This document shows, piece by piece, positions 1-7,142 of a DNA stretch of 8,880 nucleotides; position 1 is the first letter of the stretch; each line of letters opens with the position of its first letter. Position numbers and translations under genes: made by a program. Under the pieces are notes generated by a model. That model made no database searches, was not told the DNA's origin, and saw only the letters and a list, made by a program, of their open reading frames with translations. The DNA is from Rhodospirillaceae bacterium (GTDB lineage: Bacteria; Pseudomonadota; Alphaproteobacteria; Micavibrionales; Micavibrionaceae): assembly GCA_003452275.1 (NCBI GenBank), contig DMIT01000078.1, forward strand, positions 1 to 8,880. Reading direction: 5' to 3'.

Positions 1-2318
1 GTGAAGTTACAGACCTGCCAGTTATCTTCGGCGGAAAGTTGCAGGAAACGCTCCAGACGCGCGGAGGAATGCTCCGGCCCTTGCCCTTCGAACCCATGCG
101 GCAACAACATAACCAGACCGGACATACGCAACCATTTGGATTCAGCCGAAGAAATATATTGGTCGATAATCACCTGCGCCCCGTTGACGAAGTCTCCGAA
201 CTGCCCTTCCCACAGCACCAATGCGTTGGGGTCAGCCCAGGAATAACCCAGTTCGAACCCCAGAACGGCGGCTTCGGATAGCGGGGAATTCAGAACTTCG
301 TATTTCGCCTGTTTGTCGGAAAGATTGTTGAGCGGGGTATATTTTTCCTCTGTCTCCTGATCATTCACCACCGAATGACGATGGGAAAACGTGCCGCGTT
401 CGCAGTCCTGACCGGACAGGCGCACCGGATGCCCTTCGTCCAGCAGGCTGGCAAACGCCAATGCCTCACCCATGGCCCAGTCAAATCCTTCGCCTTTGGC
501 AATCATGTCTTTCTTGGCTTCGAATTGACGCGCGATTTTGGAATTGAGGTTGAATGTCGGTGGAACGGATGACAATTTGTCGCCCAATCTTTTGATAGCA
601 TCGGCAGTGATAGCGGTTGCACCGCGGCGTTCGTCACCATAGGCCGGTTTCAGTCCTGCCCACTTTCCTTCCAGCCAGTCGGCCTTGTTAACTTTATAGG
701 TCTTGCTGGATTCAAACGCCTCTTCCATCTGTTTCATGAATGCGTCCACCTCGGCCTTTGCTTCGGCTTCGCTATACACACCTTCGGCAACCAGTTGGCG
801 GCCATAAATCGAACGAACGGATTCTTTGTCCTTGATGGTTTTATACATGATCGGCTGGGTGAACATCGGCTCATCCCCTTCATTGTGACCATTGCGGCGG
901 TAACAAATCAGGTCAATCACCACGTCACGCCCGAATGTCTGGCGGTATTCAATGGCCAGACGGGAAATGCTTGTCACGGCTTCCAGATCATCACCATTCA
1001 CATGAAAGATCGGGCAGCCGAGCATTTTTGCCAGATCACTGGAATACGGGCCGGAGCGTGAGCAATCAGGCAAGGTCGTAAACCCGATCTGGTTATTAAT
1101 GATGATATGGACGGTTCCGCCGACACTATAGCCCTTGAGTTCGGACAGCATCAATGTCTCCATGACCAGCCCTTGCCCTGCAAAAGCCGCGTCCCCATGG
1201 ACAAGCAAGGTCAGAACTTCGCGGCGGGCGACATCGCCATAAATATCCTGTTTACCGCGCACTTTGCCCGTCACCACAGGGTTGACCACCTCGAGGTGCG
1301 ACGGGTTGGGGGTCAAAGACATATGAACGGTCGCCCCCGCAATCTGGCGGTCATTGGAATATCCCATATGATATTTCACGTCACCAGACCCCGGAGTGCC
1401 TTCAGGGGTTGATGGCACGCCATTAAATTCGGCAAAAAGTTTGGTAAATGGTTTGCCCATGACGTTGGTCAATGTATTCAAACGCCCGCGGTGCGCCATA
1501 CCAACCGCGACTTCACGTACGCCCAGCTCGACACCGCGGCGCGAGATTTCCTCAAGACATGGAATATAGGCCTCGCCCCCATCCAGACCGAAACGTTTGG
1601 TGCCGACATATTTGGTATGCAGAAAATCTTCCAACCCCTGCCCCGCGACTAATTGTTTATAGAATGTTTTCTTTTCATCCGCAGTAAACGCGGTTTGAAG
1701 ATGCGTTTCAATTCTTTCTTCTAACCATGAGCGTTCCTCGGCATTCACCACTTGTTGAACTTCGACGCCGACATGGTTGCAATAAATGGCACGCAGTTTC
1801 GCGAGAAGTTTTTCAACCGTCACAGTTTCAAATCCCAATACGCCGCCCAGATAAACAGATTTATTGAGGTCGGACAGGCCATAGCGCACCGGATCAAGTT
1901 CAGGATGACCGGCTGGATGTTTCAGCCCCAGCGGGTCAAGTTGCGCCGCAAAATGCCCATACATGCGGAAGGCTTTGACCATCAGAACAGCCTGAATGGA
2001 ATCTTTAAGCGCCGATGGGGACGCCGCAGCAGCGGCAGGCACATCGGATTTGTTGGCAGGCTTGGCCCCCTTGACGACTTCGTCCGCTGTTTTGACACCG
2101 AACGGCGCATTTGGTTTTTTGAATTCTTTGGCGGCCCAGCTTGCACCTGTCAGTTCGCTTAAAACAGCCTTTTCATCATCGCGCAACGTATCGAAAAAAG
2201 CGCGCCAGCTTGGATCCACACCGGATGGATTCTTCAAAAATTCGTTATACAGATTGGCGATATATTCGGCATTAAAACCGGTCAGAATGGATGACAATGC
2301 GGCGGCAGATGAAGACAT
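1..2318 (-). CDS. sucA: 2-oxoglutarate dehydrogenase E1 component, 3' end cut off by window edge
   Basis: Thiamine-diphosphate-dependent E1 subunit of the 2-oxoglutarate dehydrogenase complex. It decarboxylates 2-oxoglutarate and passes the succinyl group to the lipoyl arm of E2 (SucB) in the TCA cycle, in the cytoplasm. Reading the minus strand from ATG at 2318 gives 772 open codons without a frameshift; the E. coli protein has about 933, so roughly the last fifth is missing. The N-terminus (YIANLYNEF, then PSWRAFF) matches the family's E2/E3-docking and adapter segment. An Ala/Pro-rich linker follows near residues 90-105. Catalytic-core motifs are MAHRGRLN at 274-281, HGDAAFAGQG at 374-383 and GHNEGDEP at 477-484. 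The last visible part contains GQFGDF and HGFEGQGPEHSSAR, typical of the transketolase-like pyrimidine-binding domain. The start is supported by AGGA seven bases upstream. It lies 85 bases after cysE. sucB probably follows beyond the window, but this cannot be seen. Confidence 0.97.
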   Translation of the reverse strand, partial: MSSSAAALSSILTGFNAEYIANLYNEFLKNPSGVDPSWRAFFDTLRDDEKAVLSELTGASWAAKEFKKPNAPFGVKTADEVVKGAKPANKSDVPAAAAASPSALKDSIQAVLMVKAFRMYGHFAAQLDPLGLKHPAGHPELDPVRYGLSDLNKSVYLGGVLGFETVTVEKLLAKLRAIYCNHVGVEVQQVVNAEERSWLEERIETHLQTAFTADEKKTFYKQLVAGQGLEDFLHTKYVGTKRFGLDGGEAYIPCLEEISRRGVELGVREVAVGMAHRGRLNTLTNVMGKPFTKLFAEFNGVPSTPEGTPGSGDVKYHMGYSNDRQIAGATVHMSLTPNPSHLEVVNPVVTGKVRGKQDIYGDVARREVLTLLVHGDAAFAGQGLVMETLMLSELKGYSVGGTVHIIINNQIGFTTLPDCSRSGPYSSDLAKMLGCPIFHVNGDDLEAVTSISRLAIEYRQTFGRDVVIDLICYRRNGHNEGDEPMFTQPIMYKTIKDKESVRSIYGRQLVAEGVYSEAEAKAEVDAFMKQMEEAFESSKTYKVNKADWLEGKWAGLKPAYGDERRGATAITADAIKRLGDKLSSVPPTFNLNSKIARQFEAKKDMIAKGEGFDWAMGEALAFASLLDEGHPVRLSGQDCERGTFSHRHSVVNDQETEEKYTPLNNLSDKQAKYEVLNSPLSEAAVLGFELGYSWADPNALVLWEGQFGDFVNGAQVIIDQYISSAESKWLRMSGLVMLLPHGFEGQGPEHSSARLERFLQLSAEDNWQVCNF

Positions 2319-2370
2319 TATAAATTCCTGTATGTGATATATAAATGTTAATGAGGGGGATATTAGCACG
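2319..2370 (-). promoter_or_regulatory. sucA leader with ribosome binding site; AT-rich possible promoter
   Basis: The minus strand carries CAGGA at 2330-2326, seven bases before the sucA ATG, which is a good Shine-Dalgarno site and fixes the start. Just upstream is an AT-rich stretch with overlapping TATATA-like sequences around 2335-2347 that could act as a -10 element. I find no convincing -35 at the right distance, so the promoter itself is only a possibility. Its presence would make sense because a hairpin separates sucA from cysE. Confidence 0.4.
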
Positions 2371-2379
2371 ACCAACCGC

Positions 2380-2405
2380 CCAGAAAAGGGTTTTTTCTGG
2401 TTTTT
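2380..2405. terminator. Perfect 8-bp hairpin between cysE and sucA
   Basis: CCAGAAAA (2380-2387) pairs perfectly with TTTTCTGG (2393-2400) around a five-base loop. On the plus strand the hairpin is followed directly by TTTTT, the form of an intrinsic terminator. On the minus strand, where cysE ends two bases earlier at its TAA codon, the stem is preceded by A's and followed by GCGG, so there is no classical U-tract. It may stabilise the end of the cysE transcript, attenuate read-through into sucA, or stop antisense transcription leaving sucA. The hairpin is directly visible; its function and direction are inference. Confidence 0.45.
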
Positions 2406-3024
2406 AGGGCTTGTTTCGCTTCAATTTTTCTATTTCCGCGCGCAACGCGTCAATTTCGCGTTGCACCACGTCGTAACACTCATTGTCCGGCAACCCATAG
2501 GCCCCGCCTTTGCTGTCTGAATCAGCCAGAATACGTGCAGGGTTTCCAACCGCCACAGCATGATCCGGCACATCAAAAGTCACCACGGCATTGGCCCCGA
2601 TTTTAGCCCCTGTGCCGATTTTAATATTTCCCAAAACCTGCGCACCGGCTCCCACGATCACATGGTTTCCGAGTGTCGGGTGGCGTTTGCTATGTTTCCC
2701 TTCGCCGCCTTTACCGCCTAAGGTCACATTCTGGTACAACAACACATTGTCACCAATCACCGCAGTCTCGCCAATGACCACACCCATTCCATGATCGATA
2801 AAAAGTTTCTTGCCGATCATGGCGGCAGGATGGATTTCGATCCCCGTCAGCATCCGCCCGACATGGGATATAAACCGCGCAAGAACGCGCCAATCATGTC
2901 GCCATAAAAAATGCGCCAGACGGTAAAAACCCAGAACATGAAAACCGGGATAGGACAATACGACATCCATCCAATGCGGGGCAGCCGGATCACGGTCACA
3001 AATTGATTGAATCACATTGCGCAT
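2404..3024 (-). CDS. cysE: Serine O-acetyltransferase (short form)
   Basis: Transfers acetyl from acetyl-CoA to L-serine, giving O-acetylserine, the first committed step of cysteine synthesis. The 206-residue protein is a short-form enzyme (E. coli CysE has 273) lacking most of the N-terminal helical domain. Helical residues 1-60 ([18 protein letters not shown]) are followed by a left-handed beta-helix of hexapeptide repeats from about 61 to 165. [12 protein letters not shown] at 76-87 contains His78, equivalent to the catalytic histidine. LYQNVTLGG (96-104), the flexible [12 protein letters not shown] loop (105-116) and AVGNPARI (158-165) are all family hallmarks. The C-terminal tail, about 183-202, looks coiled-coil-like and ends in Lys-Pro rather than the terminal Ile that E. 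coli CysE inserts into CysK. The ATG overlaps the cysK stop codon in TAATG with no clear Shine-Dalgarno site, so translation is probably coupled to cysK. Confidence 0.95.
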   Translation of the reverse strand: MRNVIQSICDRDPAAPHWMDVVLSYPGFHVLGFYRLAHFLWRHDWRVLARFISHVGRMLTGIEIHPAAMIGKKLFIDHGMGVVIGETAVIGDNVLLYQNVTLGGKGGEGKHSKRHPTLGNHVIVGAGAQVLGNIKIGTGAKIGANAVVTFDVPDHAVAVGNPARILADSDSKGGAYGLPDNECYDVVQREIDALRAEIEKLKRNKP

Positions 3025-3977
3025 TAAACAGACAATCCATCAAATAAAGCGGTCGACAGATAGCGTTCGGCACAGGACGGAATGATGACAATGATTTTTT
3101 TGCCTTTGTTCTCGCTCCGCAAGGCCACCTGAATGCCCGCATGTAATGCCGCCCCCGATGAAATGCCCACCGGAATCCCCTCGGTTTTGGCGACATAGCG
3201 CGCCATGGCAAAGGCTTCGTCATTGGTGACTTTGATAATTTCATCAATCAGGCTGGTATCAAGAATGGAGGGAATAAACCCCGCGCCAATCCCCTGAATT
3301 TTATGGGGAGCCGGTGCCCCGCCCGATAAAACCGGACTATCAAACGGTTCCACGGCAATCGTTTGAAAAGACGGTTTGCGCTGTTTTAAAATTTGCGACA
3401 CGCCGGTTAGGGTTCCACCCGTTCCAACACCCGACACCAATATATCCGCCTGTCCTTCCGTATCATTCCAGATTTCTTCGGCGGTTGTCAGACGATGGAT
3501 ATCCGGATTGGCAGGGTTATCGAATTGGCCCAAAGTCCACCCTTGCGGAGTGGCGGCCAGAATTTCGGCGGCCTTGGCAATGGCCCCTTTCATCCCCTGC
3601 TCTTTGGGGGTCAGAACCAGTTCGGCACCCAGCAGAGCCAACATCTTGCGCCGTTCCACCGACATGCTTTCAGGCATGGTCAAAATCAGGCGATACCCTT
3701 TCGATGCCGCCACGAAAGCCAGTGCAATACCGGTATTGCCCGATGTCGGTTCAATCAAAATAGTTGTAGCGGGCGATATTTCCCCCGCCTGTTCTGCCGC
3801 CTCGATCATCGCAACCCCGATCCGGTCTTTGACAGATGATAACGGATTAAAGAATTCCAGTTTCAGCAAAAGGTCGGCACATACCCCCTTTTCCCGACTG
3901 AGCCGCGGCACCCGAACCAGCGGAGTCGAGCCAATCGTATCCACTATTGATTCATATATCTTACCACGATGCGCCAT
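3024..3977 (-). CDS. cysK: Cysteine synthase A (O-acetylserine sulfhydrylase)
   Basis: PLP enzyme that replaces the acetyl group of O-acetylserine with sulfide to make L-cysteine, the step following CysE. At 317 residues it matches the usual CysK length (E. coli about 323). The PLP-binding lysine is Lys50 in [11 protein letters not shown]. The substrate loop TSGNTG is at 78-83, the PLP-phosphate loop GTGGT at 185-189, and the cofactor-ring segment GISSGAA at 271-277. The C-terminal [10 protein letters not shown] (300-309) is characteristic of the CysK/CysM family. [15 protein letters not shown] at 106-120 favours CysK over CysM. The ATG at 3977 is preceded by AAGGA nine bases upstream. The gene lies 42 bases after the ROK kinase with no terminator visible between them, and its stop overlaps the cysE start by one base. 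The substrate preference (sulfide versus thiosulfate) is inferred from family resemblance. Confidence 0.95.
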   Translation of the reverse strand: MAHRGKIYESIVDTIGSTPLVRVPRLSREKGVCADLLLKLEFFNPLSSVKDRIGVAMIEAAEQAGEISPATTILIEPTSGNTGIALAFVAASKGYRLILTMPESMSVERRKMLALLGAELVLTPKEQGMKGAIAKAAEILAATPQGWTLGQFDNPANPDIHRLTTAEEIWNDTEGQADILVSGVGTGGTLTGVSQILKQRKPSFQTIAVEPFDSPVLSGGAPAPHKIQGIGAGFIPSILDTSLIDEIIKVTNDEAFAMARYVAKTEGIPVGISSGAALHAGIQVALRSENKGKKIIVIIPSCAERYLSTALFDGLSV

Positions 3978-4019
3978 CAGAATGATTCCTTTACCTGAAC
4001 ATAACCAAATCCTGTTTCT

Positions 4020-5045
4020 CTATATCTGCCCCCACAGCCACGCAGCCCCGCGTACACCGGATGAGTCGCCGAATTTAGCGGGAACGATTTTTGTGTCCAC
4101 CGTGTCGGAAAAGATATATTTTTCCCAGAGCTTCGGTACTTCGGTATAAAGGGCGGATACGTTGCTCATTCCGCCGCCGACAACGATGATATCGGGATCA
4201 ATAATATCAATTACTCCAGCAATTGACCGCGCGAAACGGTCGAAATATCTGTCCAATGCGGCTTGCGCATCCGGCTGGCCTTTTTGGGCAGCGGCAACGA
4301 TGTCATGGGTTGATAAATCCTGACCGGTGACACGATTATAATCCTCTTTAAAAGCGACACCGGAAATCCACCGCTCGATACATCCCCGTTTGCCGCAGTA
4401 ACATTGCTGTCCGGGATATTCGGCATAGGTGATGTCGGATGTGAAATAATTGAGCCGGTCTTTATGAGCATATGTTTTCGAGATAACAGACGAAGGGTCG
4501 CGACCATTGTCAAAACGGTTCAAATGGATTTTCGGATCAGGCGCATAGACCACGGGGAATGGCAGAGGGTTATGCCCCCATTCGCCGCCAATACCGTTAA
4601 TGCCGGAGACAGGATGGCCATTCACCACCACGCCCGCGCCGCATCCGGTGCCGACGATGACGGCGAAGACGACTTTGCGCCCTGCCCCGGCCCCGTCCGT
4701 CGCTTCGGACACAGCCAGACAATTGGCATCATTTTCGATTTTGACCTGACGGGATGTCGCGGCTTCCAGATCTTTATCCAGCGGATTACCGTTCAAACAG
4801 ACGGAATTGGCATTTTTAACAAGGCCGGTGACAGAAGACACAGTGCCAGGGATACCGACCCCCAATGTGCCTTTTTGCCCTAATTCTTTTTCCGCTTCGT
4901 CCACCAGACGCGCCATATTTTTGACGCTTTCCAGATAGTCATTTTGCGGCGTCGGGACGCGTTTACGGTATAATTCTTTCCCGTTATCTTCGTTGAGGCA
5001 GATAATTTCCGTCTTGGTTCCGCCAAGGTCAATTCCGATACGCAT
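4020..5045 (-). CDS. mak: ROK-family sugar kinase, probable fructokinase (Mak-like)
   Basis: ATP-dependent hexose kinase of the ROK family, most like E. coli Mak (YajF), which phosphorylates fructose. Residue numbers here count from a TTG two codons upstream. The phosphate-1 loop IDLGGTKTE is at 7-15, VGIPGTVS at 65-72, the catalytic Asp is Asp108 in ENDANCLAVSE, the phosphate-2 loop GTGCGAG is at 134-140, and the adenosine motif VGGGMSNV is at 291-298. The zinc site is His160 (GEWGHNPLP) plus Cys217, Cys219 and Cys224 in CYCGKRGC. The C-terminus GDSSGVRGAAWLW closely resembles Mak. About 57 residues separate His160 from Cys217, against roughly 19 in Mak as I remember it, so there is an insertion of about 38 residues. 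The ATG at 5045 is preferred over TTG at 5051 because AAAGGA lies nine bases upstream of it and MRIGIDLGGTKTE matches the Mak N-terminus. The gene begins six bases after the stop of the 182-residue gene, suggesting co-transcription. Glucokinase or N-acetylglucosamine kinase activity cannot be excluded. Confidence 0.88.
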   Translation of the reverse strand: MRIGIDLGGTKTEIICLNEDNGKELYRKRVPTPQNDYLESVKNMARLVDEAEKELGQKGTLGVGIPGTVSSVTGLVKNANSVCLNGNPLDKDLEAATSRQVKIENDANCLAVSEATDGAGAGRKVVFAVIVGTGCGAGVVVNGHPVSGINGIGGEWGHNPLPFPVVYAPDPKIHLNRFDNGRDPSSVISKTYAHKDRLNYFTSDITYAEYPGQQCYCGKRGCIERWISGVAFKEDYNRVTGQDLSTHDIVAAAQKGQPDAQAALDRYFDRFARSIAGVIDIIDPDIIVVGGGMSNVSALYTEVPKLWEKYIFSDTVDTKIVPAKFGDSSGVRGAAWLWGQI

Positions 5046-5051
5046 GGACAA

Positions 5052-5600
5052 TTATCCTTTCAATGTAGTGAGCAAATCATTCAACGCGCTGTCTTCAGCA
5101 GGAGAGATATTCAAATCCTTATACGCCGCCCGATCATTGATCGCCAAGGCAACATGCGTTGCCTTTTCCGATAACCATGAAAGATAGCCATTCCCCTCCT
5201 GCGCAACATCTTCCGCCTCTTCACGGAAAGCCTGTGCCACAGCAGTTGCAATCATCACCAGAGCTTTCCCGAAATGGGGCAACTCTTCCACGGTTCCTTG
5301 GGTAATGATTAAATCTTTGGCTTTCTTCACATCTTCCAGCACCGTATCGGTCTGGGTTGACCAGCGAGTCCAGTTGCCCTTTTGCCGCAACGCTTCAGAT
5401 GCCAATTCAGCGCATAAGACTCCCAATTTATCGGACTGCGATAATTTTTTGAGGATTTTAAGCATCTGGCTTTCTTCCTGTTGCTCGGAGCCATCGCCGA
5501 TATCCGTATCGTCAATCCCCGATATCCAATATCCGACACGCAAAAACAATCCGACTAACAAATCTTGATCGGCAGGCAGGAATCTTTGTAATTCTGACAT
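5052..5600 (-). CDS. Uncharacterised helical protein, second of a tandem paralogue pair
   Basis: I do not recognise this 182-residue protein. It appears all-helical, acidic and soluble, with no signal peptide or membrane segment. It aligns along its whole length with the 187-residue protein encoded just upstream. Shared features are RVGxxIS at 21-27 (same residue numbers in both), an acidic DDTDIGDGSEQQEE segment at 30-43, WTRW at 77-80, the hydrophobic helix ALVMIATAVAQAF at 113-125, and a C-terminal LNISPAE at 163-169. The pair probably arose by duplication and diverged a long way. The VAQAFREEAED helix and final E-containing helix faintly recall TerB-like helical domains, but this is weak. 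The ATG at 5600 has only a poor Shine-Dalgarno site (AGAG). It lies 17 bases after its paralogue and six bases before the kinase start, so it is probably co-transcribed with both. Confidence 0.8.
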   Translation of the reverse strand: MSELQRFLPADQDLLVGLFLRVGYWISGIDDTDIGDGSEQQEESQMLKILKKLSQSDKLGVLCAELASEALRQKGNWTRWSTQTDTVLEDVKKAKDLIITQGTVEELPHFGKALVMIATAVAQAFREEAEDVAQEGNGYLSWLSEKATHVALAINDRAAYKDLNISPAEDSALNDLLTTLKG

Positions 5601-5617
5601 TTTGAAACTCTGTACGG

Positions 5618-6181
5618 TTAAAATTGAACCTGAACATCCAGATTATCGGACAATAATTTAATCGCCTTGCGTTCCGATGGGCTGATGTTCAAGGAATAAT
5701 CATGTGATGATTTCTGTTCGCCGCTAAACATGGCCACCAGACGATGAAGGAACAACGAAACATATATTTCCAGCTTGTTCAGCTTGCTGGCATTCTGGTC
5801 AAATTCGCAATAAGCCTGTGCAATCGCAATCGCGACCTCGATCAGATTTTGCTTATAGGCCAGAACTTCTTTGGGGTCGATAATGTCTTTCAAGGCATAG
5901 GTCAATTGCAGGCATTCATCCGGCACCTTATCAATATGATCGGCCCATTCCGCCCATTTTGGTTTATTGTTAAGGGTATTGAGCATCACCTCGTGCGCGA
6001 ATTCACCCTTGACGGTATCTTCGACATAAAAGGTGACGATATTTTCCAAAGCCTTACGCTCCACTTCGGCAGATTCATCACCGCCGGTCTGGTCGCTTTC
6101 GGAAATATACAACCCCACCCGAAACGGCAGGCTGATGACGATATCTTGAAGATGCTGAGGCAATTTTGATAAATAATTCAT
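5618..6181 (-). CDS. Uncharacterised helical protein, first of a tandem paralogue pair
   Basis: Function unknown. The 187-residue protein is predicted to be helical and cytoplasmic, with no signal peptide. It opens with KLPQHLQDIVISLPFRVG and an acidic stretch, SDQTGGDESAEVE, at 29-41 that could bind a cation. A WAEW motif is at 76-79, followed by a helix IEVAIAIAQAYCEFDQN at 114-130, and it ends with LNISPSERKAIKLL at 164-177. The same landmarks recur in the next gene. The pattern IAxAxAxxxxEFD followed by SPSE resembles the layout of TerB-like domains (hydrophobic helix, acidic turn, final helix); I offer this only as a lead. The ATG at 6181 lacks an obvious Shine-Dalgarno site. The upstream gene ends 64 bases away, and a weak inverted repeat lies between them. 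Confidence 0.8.
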   Translation of the reverse strand: MNYLSKLPQHLQDIVISLPFRVGLYISESDQTGGDESAEVERKALENIVTFYVEDTVKGEFAHEVMLNTLNNKPKWAEWADHIDKVPDECLQLTYALKDIIDPKEVLAYKQNLIEVAIAIAQAYCEFDQNASKLNKLEIYVSLFLHRLVAMFSGEQKSSHDYSLNISPSERKAIKLLSDNLDVQVQF

Positions 6182-6245
6182 GCCGATAGTTTACCGCAAA
6201 AGCCCTGCTCAAGAAAGGGGGTTTTTAACCAAAGCATCCAGCAAA

Positions 6246-7094
6246 CTAGGAAAGCTGTGGCCCATCCGGCAGAACATACCCCTCGGAAATGCTCTGGATA
6301 TCCAGCCACGCGGCTGCCCGCTCCAGCGACGCTGCGGCATTCCCGCGCATTTTGGCAACATTCTGGCGCAGATGGGCCGCATCTTCCGCCGGATGACAGG
6401 GAATAGCCCGCTGTTCGATAAAACTTCCCCGCACAAGCAAGGCTTTGGCAACCTCGATATTTGCCTTGGCGGCATTTTCAGCATAAATCGCCCCCACCTC
6501 ACGATGACACGACAAGAAATGATCTCTTAAAGCAATGGTTGAGATATTTGGCCTATCTCCTTCTATATAATGAGGCTCACGGCGATCTATCTTATCATTC
6601 ACAGCCTGGTAAATCTCTGCAAATTGCCCCAGACGCGTACGCTCACGATTGAATTTATCGATACTGGCCTGCAAAACATCCACCCATTCCCCTTGCAAGG
6701 AGAATTCACCAGCGTTAAAATCTTCAACTTCCTTGTTAATGATCTCAATCGCGAGATTGGTGCCGACCGTTGCATTATCGAAGGCAACGCGCATCGCGGC
6801 CCCATGCTCTGTATATTTTTGACGCCAGAATTCTTTATCCTGACACAGCCCCAGCCCGTAAAACCACATTAATTTATTCATTTCGAGATTGACCGAAATC
6901 ATATCGTTGGATGCCTGAACCGTATCCAGCAAACAACCGACCAACGCCAATTGCAGAACGCAAAAGCGTTCATCCATACCCCCCTCTTGATTGAGTTGCG
7001 CTTCATCACCCAGCGCGTAGACATCAATATCGCCCTCGGCAGAACCGACCTCTCTCCAATAGGCTATTCCTTCTAACAAATTTTGCTGAACCAT
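6246..7094 (-). CDS. Uncharacterised protein of about 282 residues
   Basis: I do not recognise a family. The product is soluble and mostly helical, with no signal peptide or clear membrane span. A hydrophobic helix near the N-terminal third (VLQLALVGCLLDTVQASND) is followed by LMWFYGLGLCQDKEFWRQKY. Long charged helices follow (SIDKFNRERTRLGQFAEIY), then an alanine-rich C-terminal helix region (AENAAKANIEVAKALL, and AAASLERAAAWL). I see no catalytic signature and no clear similarity to the two paralogues downstream. Two in-frame starts exist. The ATG at 7106 has no Shine-Dalgarno site, while the ATG at 7094 has GAGGGG ending four bases upstream, so 7094 is chosen; the longer form would add four residues. 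It is the first gene after the sucD terminator and so probably heads a separate transcript with the genes below it. Confidence 0.78.
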   Translation of the reverse strand: MVQQNLLEGIAYWREVGSAEGDIDVYALGDEAQLNQEGGMDERFCVLQLALVGCLLDTVQASNDMISVNLEMNKLMWFYGLGLCQDKEFWRQKYTEHGAAMRVAFDNATVGTNLAIEIINKEVEDFNAGEFSLQGEWVDVLQASIDKFNRERTRLGQFAEIYQAVNDKIDRREPHYIEGDRPNISTIALRDHFLSCHREVGAIYAENAAKANIEVAKALLVRGSFIEQRAIPCHPAEDAAHLRQNVAKMRGNAAASLERAAAWLDIQSISEGYVLPDGPQLS

Positions 7095-7098
7095 CACG

Positions 7099-7104
7099 CC
7101 CCTC
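7099..7104 (-). promoter_or_regulatory. Ribosome binding site deciding the start at 7094
   Basis: GAGGGG on the minus strand lies four bases before the ATG at 7094 (six if GAGG is taken as the core). It overlaps the upstream alternative ATG at 7106, which has no such site of its own. Confidence 0.6.
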
Positions 7105-7112
7105 ATTCACAT

Positions 7113-7142
7113 ATTGTATAACATCCCACCCCGAATGGACAA
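7113..7142 (-). promoter_or_regulatory. Possible sigma-70-type promoter after the sucD terminator
   Basis: The minus strand shows TACAAT (7118-7113, five of six matches to TATAAT) and, 18 bases upstream, TTGTCC (7142-7137, four of six matches to TTGACA), which touches the T-tract of the sucD terminator. Transcription would begin near 7106, giving a very short leader that still includes the GAGGGG site. The position is sensible because a new promoter is needed if the terminator is efficient, but the matches are only moderate. Confidence 0.35.

Noticed and set aside
1752..2162. Plus-strand open frame of 136 codons antisense to sucA
   Set aside because: The sucA frame is continuous on the other strand with strong motifs. 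The plus-strand product has no family features.
3376..4149. Plus-strand open frame of 257 codons antisense to cysK and the kinase end
   Set aside because: It lies over well-identified minus-strand genes with full family motifs, and its translation is low-complexity Ser/Pro/Arg-rich with no recognisable domain. It is a shadow of codon bias.
5046..5051. TTG start two codons before the kinase ATG
   Set aside because: The Shine-Dalgarno AAAGGA is only three bases from TTG but nine from the ATG at 5045, and the Mak family begins MRIGIDLGG.
6198..6226. Inverted repeat AAAAGCCC / GGGGGTTTTT between the 282- and 187-residue genes
   Set aside because: The pairing is short, with a wobble and a long loop. 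Its T-tract is on the plus strand, and on the minus strand it has a mismatch and no U-tract, so it is not a convincing terminator.
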